From Argyresthia goedartella (taxonomy: Eukaryota > Arthropoda > Insecta > Lepidoptera > Argyresthiidae), in the NCBI GenBank assembly GCA_949825045.1, contig OX463820.1:3856501-3920500 (forward strand): a stretch of DNA of 64,000 bases, read 5' to 3'. Shown here piece by piece: positions 57,701 through 64,000 of this stretch. Numbering within the stretch: the stretch's first letter is position 1; each line of letters opens with the position of its first letter. Below the pieces are notes generated by a model. The model was given only the letters and a program-made list of their open reading frames with translations, had not been told where the DNA came from and made no database searches. The translations under genes were made by a program, and so were the position numbers.

Positions 57701-60700
57701 TCTCTCCTGGTACCTGAGCGACTCCTCTCTGCAATTTTTTTTATACAGTCTGTTACCGGCATGTGGGCATTTATTAAAACTGATAGTAACATGCTCCGTT
57801 AACAATCGTTTGCACGTTTTAGTAAATCATAATTATGTTAATTAACTTCACAATTAAACTTTCTAAATTTGCAGCTTAAATGTAGTAGACGTATTGCCTA
57901 ATAGTCGTAACTCATGTCGTTGAATTACTTGGTACCTACAAGGCATGTCGATAGTGTGATAGTGTGACAGGCACGACAAGTGTTGACAGTAACTTGCGTG
58001 CTTTACATTGCGGGCAATTAAAATTTTATTAGAAAGTTAACAAACTGAAATTTTATTTATTAATTAAATTAATGTTATGGTTACGTTACAGACACACGTT
58101 ATTTTAACGTCCTTAATTAAAAGCCCAGCTGCTGGTAACACACTGTATATATTTTTTTATTTATATACTTTATTGTACAAAACAGTGAACACAAAACAGT
58201 GAACACAAAACAGTGAACACAAAACAAATATAAAGGAAATAACATGTACAAAGGCGAGCTTATCTCTAACAAGATATTTCTTCCTGCAAACCCAGAATGG
58301 AGAGGTAAAAAATAAACTAACTAAACTAAAAATAAACAATGTGCATAACAATAAAAAGTTAATAAAAATAATAAACTACTTACCAATATCTACATAATAC
58401 AAAAAATAATGCTATATACAAGTAAAATATACATAAATAGTAGCTACAAATAAATACTAATACTTATCATGGAAGAGAAAGATGGTGTTCTTTCAAATAA
58501 TGTTAATTATTCATATCATATTTAATGATGGTCCCGTTGCCATCACCCACTTCACTAGCGTTGCCATCACCCACTTCACCAGCGTTGCCATCACCCACTT
58601 CACCAGCGTTGCCATCACCCACTTCACCAGCGTTGCCATCACCCACTTCACCAGCGTTGCCATCACCCACTTCACCAGCGGTCATTGGGGAAGAACCTGG
58701 GGCCCAATTCCCCTACACAATGACAGCTCCATGACAATCACATGATGATTACAGTCAACTTTAGATATCCATTATCTGACACTTTTATTATATATTCCCT
58801 TTGTTGATTAACTAAATTATTATGCTTACCGAATAACTTCATTTTTACCATAATTGCCCAAAGAATATTTTCCAAACGCAAAATATAGGTTATCTTAAGT
58901 TCATCGTAATTGTCATGTAATTGTCATTGTCATGATCATTTGCTTGATGAATCAGGGATACAAACAATAGCAATTAGGGTTATCAGTATGTATTGTTAGT
59001 AGTATATATATATTCCTTGTAGTTTTATTGTAAGCCTAGGTCTTCCCTTGTTCATAACCCCTTTCCTACCATCATGGTTTGCTGCAAGAAATCTATTGTT
59101 GGAGATAAGCTCGCCTTTTAACATTTTTTTCTTTAATCAACAGTCAACAGTAGGGCCATTAAAAATGGCTTGCGATTTTGAACCTTACTACTTCGTAATA
59201 AAGTTCAAAACCTGTGAAAATAATGGGGTTGGCAACTGTCAAATTGGCGCTAGCATCACTTGTACTCATAACAAACAGATTTTGTATGAACATTTTAGCA
59301 TTTTTATCAAAAAAAGCAATAATGTCGCGTCGTAGTGTAATTAGTTGCTCAGAAGTTGGAATTCATAGTTTTCCCAAAGACCTAAAGTTGTCAAAACAGT
59401 GGCTGAAGGCGATACGTCGTAAAAAATTGTGATAAGCAATGGAACAAGGTTATGTCGGAATCATTTCGTGGAATCAGACTACGTTTACAGGGAAAATACT
59501 CGGGTGAGTTACTCAGTTATCATATTCCATGTACCTAGTTGATTGATTAAGTCGAATCTACAACAGAACAGACATTGACCAGACCAACATTGACTGACAG
59601 TTGACACTGACATTGTATTATAGGGATTACATTCGAATCGATTAAATCAAAGATCGGTTTTGGATGTCCTATTCTCGAACTTTTTGTATTTTTTGAAGCT
59701 TAAACGAGCTTAACCCATGGGCGTGTGAACTAGAATTGCATTTCCCTGAAGTAATCCCATCTTTTTTAATACAAACATATTCTTTCGATCCTTGCGCCAG
59801 ATAAATTCAATCTCGAACGATTCGATTCGAAAAAAATAATAGCATCCCTACTTTTGAAGGCAGAGGTACAAGACGTGCTAGCGCCATCTGGAATTAGCTT
59901 TCACCGGCCAACCCCATTGTCCGTCTCCCGGTACAGTGCACTGTCGAGGGGTTACCAGTTACTACCCGGGCGCGCTAAGAAGACACCTGACTCGAATGAC
60001 GTTTGGGCAAAGCACAGTGTGTATAGTACAGTTTTACATATTACTAAATCGAAGTTCGATGCAAATAATCGATATAAGGTTTTGGTTGTGCATTGGCTGT
60101 CACTTACTGTCAATCAGTTTAGTGCGTTACACCAATGGGTGCATTCAGCAGAACACATCGATTATGGAACATTCTGACGGTTACGGAAAACATCGAAGGA
60201 AACATTTAATCTCCATTGCTGTAGCGATGGGCTAACCCCCGTCACGCAAAAATTGAGTACTTATACTATATATAAATGGCTAAACATGTATAAAGAAATT
60301 AATTGTTTCCATTTACAGATTAAAAATGCGCTCGTGATGTCACACTAGATAGTAAAAAATTGACACACTTGGTTCTCATACACCTATCCTTGCTAGCGTA
60401 GTGAACTGTGAGTAATCCTAATATCGATTATCGAATTACGATTTAGCAATATGTAAAACCGTACTTACCTACTGTATACACTGTACTTTGCACAAACGTC
60501 ACTGGAGCCAGGTGCCAATGTAGCTCGCCCGAGTAGTATCTATATGTCTGTTTTGTGTAGTAAAATATAGTAGTTTATGTGACTGCAACATAATGGAGGG
60601 CATTAATAATCGAGATTCGAGAGTGGGTTTATGAAACTCGCCTTCATTTCATAATAATATCACTCGAGAGTTTTAATGCCTAATTATGTACAGTTACATA

Positions 60701-61971
60701 CACTAGTATATCTACACAAATATCATAAGCTCTCTTTGATGTGTTCAGGAACCGCATGTTTGACCGGCATTGTGTCATTGATCATTGCTCTGCAGTTGTT
60801 TAGCTTGTTCTGTAGTACCAACTTCATAGACAAAGTAGGGGCGGCACGCAGGCGGGCATCGGCGTTCGAAATTTGAATGTCATAATATGTAGAAAAATTA
60901 CACATTATGGTCATAATGTACAAATTTTCAGATAAGAAATGAGTTTTTACCAAATAGTTTTACATTATGCTGGTCTTAACGTGCGGTTTTAAGACGCAGT
61001 AAAGAGAGGGTTTATGATATGTGTGTAGATAAAAGAAATTACTAAGTGCTATGGACATTTGAAGTTTTCCTGGCGACGTTTCCTATCACTGTTAGTACGT
61101 CCGCATAATGCATATAAGATAACCTATTTACATTTCTCCCGGAGGTTTTTCTCCAGAAACAGGTAGACCAAAAATTTGTCCTATCAAAGTCAGTATTTTT
61201 TTTATTACTGTGAATATTTATCCGCAAGTTTATATATTTCCTAGGAAATTTATAAACTTGCGGATCGTATTATTTTCCGGTGACAGATATAATGCTCCGA
61301 GGTAAAATGGGTTTCACGCTTGCTTCTCACACAAGAGATGCAGGTTCGATTCCTGGCCAAGTACCAAAGAGATAATTAATTTATCTTAAGTACATTATAC
61401 GGACGTTCTAACGGTGATGGAAAATATTGTGAGGAAACCTTTAATCTCCATAGCTGCGGCGATGGGTTAGCCCCCTGTCAAGCAAAATGGATTATTGAAT
61501 AACTGGATCAAAATAGGCATAATTGTGCCTCTGCCACCCCGTATGGGAAAAGGCGTGACGCTATGTTATGTTAACTAATACAAATATTATATATGCAGGA
61601 ATAATAATCACAAAATTAATAACAACGTGTGCTGTGTTGAGTTCGTTTTGTCATTTGTGTAATCTTGATCATTGTTCAAATTTCAATCTGACCCGGCTGA
61701 AACCTCCGGGGACGATGGCACCAAAAAGCGCCGTCGGGATCTAGATTCGAAGCCGCATCTCCCGCGTACCAGGAGCCACCAGACCGCTAAGTCCTCCCAA
61801 CATCTCGCCGGCCACCTCACCTGAGCGTGGGGTCCCGCGGGTACTCGCCGTGGGCACAATGGGTCTGCGTGCAGGTGGGCCAGGTCTCGTTTAGCCACTC
61901 GTACTGGATGCGTGTCGGATCGCGCCGCCATATGATCACCACGCGGTGTGACATCTGGGAGGAGTCGCTGC
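42699..61971 (-). CDS. DNAJC16: DNAJC16, eight 3'-terminal exons (gene partial, 5' end beyond window)
   Basis: Exons in transcript order: 61971-61821, 57728-57614, 52091-51919, 50715-50575, 50003-49902, 48688-48484, 43880-43748, 42799-42699. All junctions use GT-AG and phases fit: 1121 nt, giving 2 nt carried in plus 373 codons with the stop. The product contains a luminal part, a coiled stretch, one membrane helix, then the diagnostic DNAJC16 C-terminal region (LVKPGCRTIVLLVDMQSR; FHKIVWPYRK; NCVGTVLALNPHRKYFCIYH; DPEAGAFIGFDS; ENLLDGLENWLDRLFEGSTH). DNAJC16 (ERdj8) is an ER J-protein linked to autophagosome size. The J and thioredoxin domains would be encoded upstream (>62 kb). Confidence 0.88.
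43023..43790 (-). repeat. 48-bp tandem array repeating an exon end with its splice donor
   Basis: Sixteen units; TTACC starts at 43023, 43071, 43119, 43167, 43215, 43263, 43311, 43360, 43408, 43456, 43504, 43552, 43600, 43648, 43696 and 43744. Spacing is 48 bp except for one 49-bp step. On the minus strand each unit reads DVPPRPLLQGNTDTEP with CTGCTGCAAG|GTAACA, a 5' splice site. The leftmost-in-transcript unit (43744) is the end of DNAJC16 exon 43880-43748. The exonic frame stays open through seven units, until a TAG at 43445-43443. Confidence 0.9.
43748..43880 (-). CDS. DNAJC16: DNAJC16 penultimate exon (shortest form)
   Basis: Acceptor GTGTTGCAG|CGCATG; phase 0. Encodes RMRGMTRSLGAGEADPEAGA, then FIGFDSEPDSEPDASDVPPR and PLLQ, ending CAAG|GTAACA. 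DPEAGAFxGFDS matches the acidic linker of vertebrate DNAJC16. The exon end is the first unit of the 48-bp array. Confidence 0.88.
43940..44106. mobile_element. hAT-like MITE, 167 bp
   Basis: Inverted ends CA(A/T)GGGCGTACCCAGG, flanked by the 8-bp duplication GTTCAAGC (43932-43939 and 44107-44114). An 8-bp duplication and CA...TG ends are typical of hAT elements. The interior carries a long G run (about 44051-44066). It lies 60 bp upstream of the DNAJC16 penultimate-exon acceptor. Confidence 0.85.
44740..45256 (+). pseudogene. Non-LTR retrotransposon ORF2 3' end (RTE-like)
   Basis: Plus strand, starting with VTSFKYLGHIVTND and continuing open from 44840 to 45256 (RRALAVRVNMLARRFALCTH; LRVQYNNGFRMMLGLPRFCS; RVASLMHRVRGS). 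This is the post-RT thumb region of a lepidopteran non-LTR family. 5'-truncated. Confidence 0.75.
45260..46420. other. DNAJC16 intron, no feature seen
   Basis: AT-rich intronic DNA without a recognisable coding block or repeat end. Confidence 0.5.
46423..46852 (-). CDS. Putative two-exon membrane-protein gene nested in a DNAJC16 intron
   Basis: Exon a: 46852-46768, with a good acceptor (GTGACTTTGCAG|GC) and donor (TTTT|GTAAGT). It encodes MFKVMVVTCILAISSALCVA and LIVRRQI, one hydrophobic helix followed by Arg. Exon b: 46711-46423, with a weaker acceptor (AATGTCATAG|G). It continues in phase with LNYYNPVPCRLNEVGEPYRN, then a hydrophilic tail (IEGIADGVVAVGMEIHETLT) to a stop. The phases agree (TT|G). 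I do not recognise the family. It could be the 3' end of a separate gene in the intron, alternative DNAJC16 exons, or a captured fragment. Confidence 0.4.
46990..47425 (-). repeat. Dispersed repeat (GGGTTCCGTACCC family), inverted copy
   Basis: Inverse of 41907-42375, ending TTCGGGTACGGAACCCT. Between the two lie the last two DNAJC16 exons. Confidence 0.7.
47555..48000 (+). pseudogene. RTE-type ORF2 3' end
   Basis: Plus strand, with stops: YVDEYNYLGQTVSFENRQDK, NAWKSFWSMKGSLPLFLKRK, CILPILT, then ARKLKVCQRAMELGVKRMDR and RNTILRSKTGTVDVG. This is the typical RTE/BovB-like C-terminal region. 5'-truncated and broken. Confidence 0.75.
48420..48472. repeat. GGGGGGTTCAAGCCCCCC hairpin repeat
   Basis: TTTTATCAGCGGGGGGTTCA and following; a similar sequence is at 44292-44330. 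It lies 12 bp downstream of the DNAJC16 donor at 48484. Confidence 0.4.
48484..48688 (-). CDS. DNAJC16: DNAJC16 exon
   Basis: Acceptor CCTCCCCAG|GAAC, donor ACTAAG|GTACAC. Encodes (K)NKTLLFAYLMVHRNVGWFRS, LLQLSLGGARELRVNARNCV and GTVLALNPHRKYFCIYHAKH, then PEHNSATK. The block ARNCVGTV...NPHRKYFCxYHAKHPE is a DNAJC16 signature. Confidence 0.9.
48700..49895. other. DNAJC16 intron, no feature seen
   Basis: AT-rich intron. A short repeat GAGATAAGCTCGCCTTTG-type motif, also near 52245, 58255 and 59101, recurs at about 49620. No exon. Confidence 0.45.
49902..50003 (-). CDS. DNAJC16: DNAJC16 exon
   Basis: Acceptor CTTGTTACAG|ATTGG, donor CGCAA|GTAAGT. Encodes LVKPGCRTIVLLVDMQSRVQ and LLSKFHKIVWPYR(K), the most conserved block of the DNAJC16 C-terminal domain. 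Confidence 0.9.
50575..50715 (-). CDS. DNAJC16: DNAJC16 exon
   Basis: Acceptor GAATTGCAG|TAAAG, donor GTTAG|GTAAGC. Encodes a charged stretch KVEEEEVQRAKEERRRQHGA, then a Lys/Asn run and SELRLHELRAEKYNGLV(R). It follows the membrane helix, so it should face the cytosol. Confidence 0.88.
50948..51454 (+). repeat. Composite repeat: foldback element A plus TIR element B
   Basis: A (50948-51084) is a near palindrome, TAGTTTATGTGACTG...CAGTTACATACACTA, with ACTCGAGAGT near the centre. B (51085-51454) has TTTATCTACACAC inverted ends and an internal perfect palindrome around 51314-51352 (ATTACACATTATGGTCATAA). The same A+B order recurs at 60568-61033 and 62116-62566. B here also has an internal partial duplication of GCAGGCGGGCGTCGGCGTTC. 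Confidence 0.65.
51919..52091 (-). CDS. DNAJC16: DNAJC16 exon with the transmembrane helix
   Basis: Acceptor TTCTCCCCAG|GAG, donor CGACT|GTGAGT. Encodes ELVDEAASNALWRALAWLAE, WCERGVSALRGQR, then the membrane segment ALSVLSVLGTVALVVGAGAL and IQHR. Very GC-rich. A copy of its donor lies 46 bp further downstream. Confidence 0.88.
52290..52390 (-). repeat. SINE 3' part
   Basis: GAAACAGAAACAGCGAC-like body and CACACTAGGATACCCTGTAT, as in 53335-53530; the tRNA-like head is missing. Confidence 0.5.
52400..53080 (+). pseudogene. Partial family-B repeat followed by a Jockey-type ORF2 3' end
   Basis: 52400-52530 matches an end of family B. From 52530: ALSGRLSSAAYAVRQIRQLT-type sequence (HITSLSGRLSSAAYAVRQIR), VATARLVYFSYFHSIMSYLF, then after frame breaks YKKAIRAIYNLCSRESLREL, QYIYENIMYIRKL and INDYINDKEVW. 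This is the C-terminal region of a Jockey-type ORF2, with stops. Confidence 0.75.
53335..53530 (-). repeat. tRNA-derived SINE copy (best preserved)
   Basis: Minus-strand head CTCTGCCTACCATGCGAGAG, B box GGGTTCGATCCC, then the T/A tract and body. Members: 33150-33310, 52290-52390 and tails at 1078-1190, 8082-8165 and 38098-38197. Confidence 0.7.
53652..57030 (+). mobile_element. Jockey/CR1-like non-LTR element, ORF2 intact, 5'-truncated
   Basis: Contains one long ORF and a 3' UTR of about 490 bp ending CAATAAAATACTATTTTCA plus ATTTTC and T repeats. No ORF1 is seen upstream. It lies in the DNAJC16 intron between 57614 and 52091, in antisense orientation. Confidence 0.8.
53685..56543 (+). CDS. 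APE endonuclease and reverse transcriptase, 952 codons
   Basis: The frame opens at 53652 after a TGA; there is no ATG before the catalytic LTQNIRSINRN motif, so the true start was probably lost. Endonuclease motifs: QNIRS, LTECWLD, AVYRSPS, MIGDMNIDI, NSLDHIF and VTDHSTVV. RT motifs: NYRPISVLPVLSKIIEKLL, SQFGFRGGRST, VFLDLAKAFDTV, GVPQGSVLGPTLFLIYIN and TFADDTALVF. The C-terminal block runs to NRYLLLT. AT-rich codon use, unlike the GC-rich element at 23-28 kb. All catalytic residues look present. Confidence 0.88.
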   Translation: MLTQNIRSINRNINNFDTTLTQLNFECDIMILTECWLDADKTLPTIPNYNLHCTQVCRNQNDGIVAYIRSNIKYTIEEPVLTDITTLIIRIGEQTAILAVYRSPSIQNIENFINSIDLSLQSLESYKHIIMIGDMNIDIKPNNTDTRSTNYLNLTAEHGLLPAHSLPTRGNNSLDHIFLLKTQNCAYVTVLDNSVTDHSTVVLNLKTKTPKHLISGTSKKVNYENIIKQLSISNLSDITTITDPNEAANMMVDIISKTIYENTETQTITQRCRTIKPWMTVGLLRCVRNRDKMHHKLRKTPDNHILATTYRRYRNFCNNLLKKIKISYERTELKLASNSTKKTWKTIKKIANMDKNKKSNPELLELEQTTAQSLEFINNYFVNIGKQLAEKIKNNPNGIDKIVTNSDCNTNLNTFVLLDTDESEVETTILNLKLDCAIGWDEISTRTIKLAKSLIVKPLTHMINNCFSTGIFPDVFKRSLVLPIFKSGDKSEIGNYRPISVLPVLSKIIEKLLNRRLQKFLHEQKLLSGSQFGFRGGRSTVDAVLSLTEEIVQRLDKRQKCIGVFLDLAKAFDTVSVPILINKMEKMGIRGIPLAIFQNYLQNRVQRIKIDNLISSDMDIAYGVPQGSVLGPTLFLIYINGLCQHKLDNCKIVTFADDTALVFHGDSWDLARSHAETGLAIISSWLKNNLLTLNISKSQYLTFSIINRGQPPPDFEIKVHSCKDYSNINCQCHAMAKSNTIKYLGVIIDDNLTWKPHIKMLAGRLRKLIWIFKNLRHVAPPYLLKTVYYTLAQSVLTYCIPAWGGACKTHLIELERAQRSLLKVSTFKPYSFPSADLYKYCELLTVRQLYIQQTTLRRHTNLNYNPSKISSRRTEFVCITSNFQTEFAGRQYNIQAPSLYNKMNKILNIYPLSYQEVKIKLRKFLLKLKYSETEDLLLRIMSLIANRYLLLT
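57614..57728 (-). CDS. DNAJC16: DNAJC16 exon
   Basis: Acceptor TTTTTTGCAG... (AATTGCAG|AGAGG), donor GTGCAG|GTAATG. Encodes (R)EESLRYQERLNETKRALEQL, LKRLLKPSEVMAYETHVQ, a helical charged stretch before the membrane segment. Confidence 0.85.
58536..58679. repeat. 24-bp minisatellite, six units
   Basis: GTTGCCATCACCCACTTCAC plus CAGC, six head-to-tail copies, almost identical. Both strands stay open because 24 is a multiple of three. Intronic in DNAJC16; no sign that it is coding. Confidence 0.85.
59322..59432 (+). pseudogene. THAP-domain-like remnant
   Basis: MSRRSVISCSEVGIHSFPKD and LKLSKQWLKAIRRKK resemble the THAP zinc-finger core (HxFPKD...W...I.R). The frame stops at 59432 and the second Cys and the C-terminal CxxH are not visible. 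THAP domains occur in P-element-type transposases and host factors. It lies in a DNAJC16 intron on the opposite strand. Confidence 0.45.
60140..60240 (+). repeat. Second SINE family, internal fragment
   Basis: GACGGTTACGGAAAACATCG and ATTTAATCTCCATTGCTGTA match the body of the SINE at 61285-61575. Confidence 0.55.
60533..61033 (+). repeat. Composite A+B repeat, forward arm of an inverted pair
   Basis: Includes the flank CCGAGTAGTATCTATATGTC, foldback A from 60568 and B (60707-61033). The inverse copy, including the same flank, is 62116-62606. DNAJC16 exon 61971-61821 lies between them. Confidence 0.7.
61285..61575 (+). repeat. tRNA-derived SINE, second family
   Basis: The B box GGTTCGATTCC (61343-61353) matches the Pol III consensus. 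Body ACATTATACGGACGTTCTAA, tail GGGAAAAGGCGTGACGCTAT and GTTATGTT, a common lepidopteran SINE ending. Confidence 0.65.
61821..61971 (-). CDS. DNAJC16: DNAJC16 exon (most upstream in window)
   Basis: Acceptor CACTTGCAG|GCAGC, donor CTCAG|GTGAGG. Encodes SDSSQMSHRVVIIWRRDPTR, IQYEWLNETWPTCTQTHCAH and GEYPRDPTL(R), consistent with the luminal region after the thioredoxin-like domain. It joins in phase to 57728. NETW is a potential N-glycosylation site. Confidence 0.82.
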
Positions 61972-62115
61972 CTGCAAGTGGAAAGCGGGCTGTATGATGT
62001 TGTGCAGAGGGGTGCTGACGGGCATTTGTCGTGTCAGAAAACTGGGCGAGAGAGATGAGATACGCTCAACGGGGAAGATTACACTAAACTTTTTGGGCAC
62101 TGTAAAATATTAGCT

Positions 62116-62606
62116 TTTATCTACACACATATCATAAACCCTCTTTACTGCGTCAAAAAACCACACGTTACGACCGGCATAATGATAAACTTCTTGGTAA
62201 AAACTCATTTCTTACCTGAATATTGATACATTATGAAAATTTGTCAAATTATGACATTCAAATTTCGAACGCCGACGCCCGCCTGCGTGCCGCCCCTAGT
62301 TTGTCTGTGAAGTTGGTACTACTGAACAAGCTAAACAACTGCAGAGCCATGATCAATGACACAATGCCGGTCAAACATGCGGTTCCTGAACACATCAAAG
62401 AGAGCTTATGATATGTGTGTAGATATACTAGTGTATGTAACTGTACATAATTAGGCATTAAAACTCTCGAGTGATATTATTATGAAATGAGCAGAAGGCG
62501 AGTTTCATAAACCCACTCTCGATTATTAATGCCCTCCATTATGTTGCAGTCACATAAACTACTATATTTTACTACACAAAACAGACATATAGATACTACT
62601 CGGGCG
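62116..62606 (-). repeat. Composite A+B repeat, inverted arm
   Basis: Inverse of 60533-61033, with only scattered differences. B is 62116-62427, A and flank 62428-62606. Confidence 0.7.
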
Positions 62607-62610
62607 TAGT

Positions 62611-62861
62611 AAGTACCAACTTCACGCAGGCGGGCGTCGGCGTTCGAAATTTGAATGTCAGTACCAACTTCACAGAACGGCACGCGGGTGGGCGTCGGCG
62701 TTCGAAATTTGAATGTATGTAGAAAAACTACACATAATGACCATTATGTGTAGTTTTCCAGATACGAAACGAGTTTTTACCAAGTAGTTTAACATAATGC
62801 TGATCGTAACGTGCGGTTTTTAAACGCAGTAAAGAGGGTTTATGATACGTGTGTAGATAAA
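62611..62861 (+). repeat. Partial family-B copy, head-to-head with the previous one
   Basis: Contains GCAGGCGGGCGTCGGCGTTC twice, the internal palindrome (CTACACATAATGACCATTAT) and the terminal ATACGTGTGTAGATAAA. Confidence 0.65.
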
Positions 62862-62869
62862 CTACTATT

Positions 62870-64000
62870 ATACGGAGTAAATATCTAGATCTCTATGCCT
62901 ATGTGTTGGACATCTTGATTAAAGTCATCCTTTTTGATAACATTTTGTTTCAACCGATATTCCCATTCGTTTCTGTAAAATTTGTCTTAATGTGGTCTTA
63001 TTTCCTGCATAATTTAAATTTTAGGCACCTTAGCATGTCCATTAGTTTCTTTGGAAACTATCACGTTCTGTTTAGAGTCCGATCGATAAATTCTTAAGCG
63101 GTTCAACGCCAATTTTCGAAAAAGTTTTTTTTCTTATAGTTTTTTAGTCTGGGTGAGGTCACCGGTGACTTATATGGCATTTAACGTGTTAAGTGAATTA
63201 CTTTACTTTGCTAAGCAAAGTGTTCGAGTCATCACTCTCACAATTATTTCGCGAGCGCGGATGATGAGTATTTTTCTACTCATCTTCTCCAGTAATTTAC
63301 ATGTGAACATGATAATAATATGCAATTCATTAGATAAAGTGGGCTGTCCAACGCCCAGTAACTTAACAAATTATCATGTTGTTTCCTGTGGTAGTGGTGG
63401 CTACATCTATGAAAACGAAGGAGTAATATCTGCAAGCAATTACACGCCTTGTAATATCTACCCTCATTTCTTGCCTTTATTATATACCGAGGTCGTGCCC
63501 AGCTATACCTTGGCAAGGAAACCAACAAAATAAATTATGGCAACATTTGCAGACTGGGTGTTTTTTAACCACTCACCTCCCATGGTATTTCTAGAAATAT
63601 TATTTCCGTTATAGGTTTTGAATTTTATTACCATGACATAAGTAAGCGTTTGCGCGGGAGGTGAGAAATATTTGGTTTGTCTTTTAAGACAAGCTGTAGC
63701 CTTCCAATATGTCACTTATGTTGCCTTTTTTCTATGATTTCTTGTCAAGGTATAACTCTGGCAACCTGTTGGACAAGTAAAGGATAAGTAAAAAATCTCA
63801 CGAGTCCTTACAAAAGTAACATGGTCATAGAATCTTTAATTCCATTATAGGTTATAATTAATTAAATAGTTGCCAAATGAAATCATAAAATACTCTTTCT
63901 TTCTCTCTCTTTCACTCGCGATCATTCAACCAAAATCGTTGGTAACTGTACTAGGTTTTCTTCACACAATCTACATCTAATCTAATCTCTGGGCGATGAC
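62870..64000. other. Right-edge stretch, probably DNAJC16 intron
   Basis: AT-rich. Contains a 126-codon open frame on the plus strand (63153-63533) with no recognisable domain. No further DNAJC16 exon identified. Confidence 0.45.

Noticed and set aside
59854..60177. 107-codon ORF
   Set aside because: Its end overlaps a SINE fragment and it has no domain.
61343..61353. tRNA gene from the perfect B box
   Set aside because: No cloverleaf can be drawn around it; body and tail identify a SINE.
63153..63533. 126-codon open frame near the right edge
   Set aside because: No domain, odd composition, no splice or repeat context; probably chance.

Overview
This looks like a window of a lepidopteran (moth or butterfly) nuclear genome. 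Three things point that way: compact intron-containing host genes with GC-rich exons set in AT-rich non-coding DNA, several non-LTR retrotransposon lineages typical of Lepidoptera, and tRNA-derived SINEs. No bacterial operon, rRNA, tRNA gene or CRISPR array is supported.

Layout. 1-7.0 kb: a decayed Jockey-type non-LTR element on the minus strand (ORF1 with a PHD-like finger and a baculovirus-FP-like C-terminus; ORF2 endonuclease and RT). It is split by a nested R2-like element that encodes a restriction-like endonuclease and is bounded by an exact 12-bp target-site duplication. 8.85-22.62 kb: one Ty3/gypsy LTR element (minus strand, about 2.2-kb LTRs, CAAT target duplication). Its LTRs were each hit later: the left one by a 742-bp TA-flanked inverted-repeat element, the right one by a 3.54-kb non-coding LTR element with two identical 132-bp LTRs and an ACGA target duplication. 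23.2-28.2 kb: an apparently intact Jockey-like element with overlapping ORF1 and ORF2, downstream of a heat-shock-type promoter (two perfect three-unit HSEs, two two-unit HSEs and a TATA box). 28.25-32.5 kb: two dead RT fragments and exon 1 of COA8. 35.3-35.9 kb: the complete small gene MIC10.

42.7-62.0 kb: the last eight exons (minus strand) of DNAJC16, an ER membrane J-protein with a thioredoxin-like region. The N-terminal exons lie beyond the right edge. The eight predicted exons join in frame to exactly 373 codons including the stop. Its introns hold SINEs, RTE and Jockey fragments, a largely intact antisense RT element, hAT-like and foldback elements, minisatellites, and a possible nested two-exon membrane-protein gene.

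Most striking: the penultimate DNAJC16 exon ends in an array of 16 tandem 48-bp units. Each unit repeats the last codons of the exon together with its 5' splice site, giving 16 in-series splice donors. The seven exon-proximal donors are reached by an open frame, so splicing could add 16-residue steps. A second exon of the same gene also has its splice donor duplicated. Coordinates of splice sites and repeat ends were read by eye; family names come from recognised motifs, not from a search.
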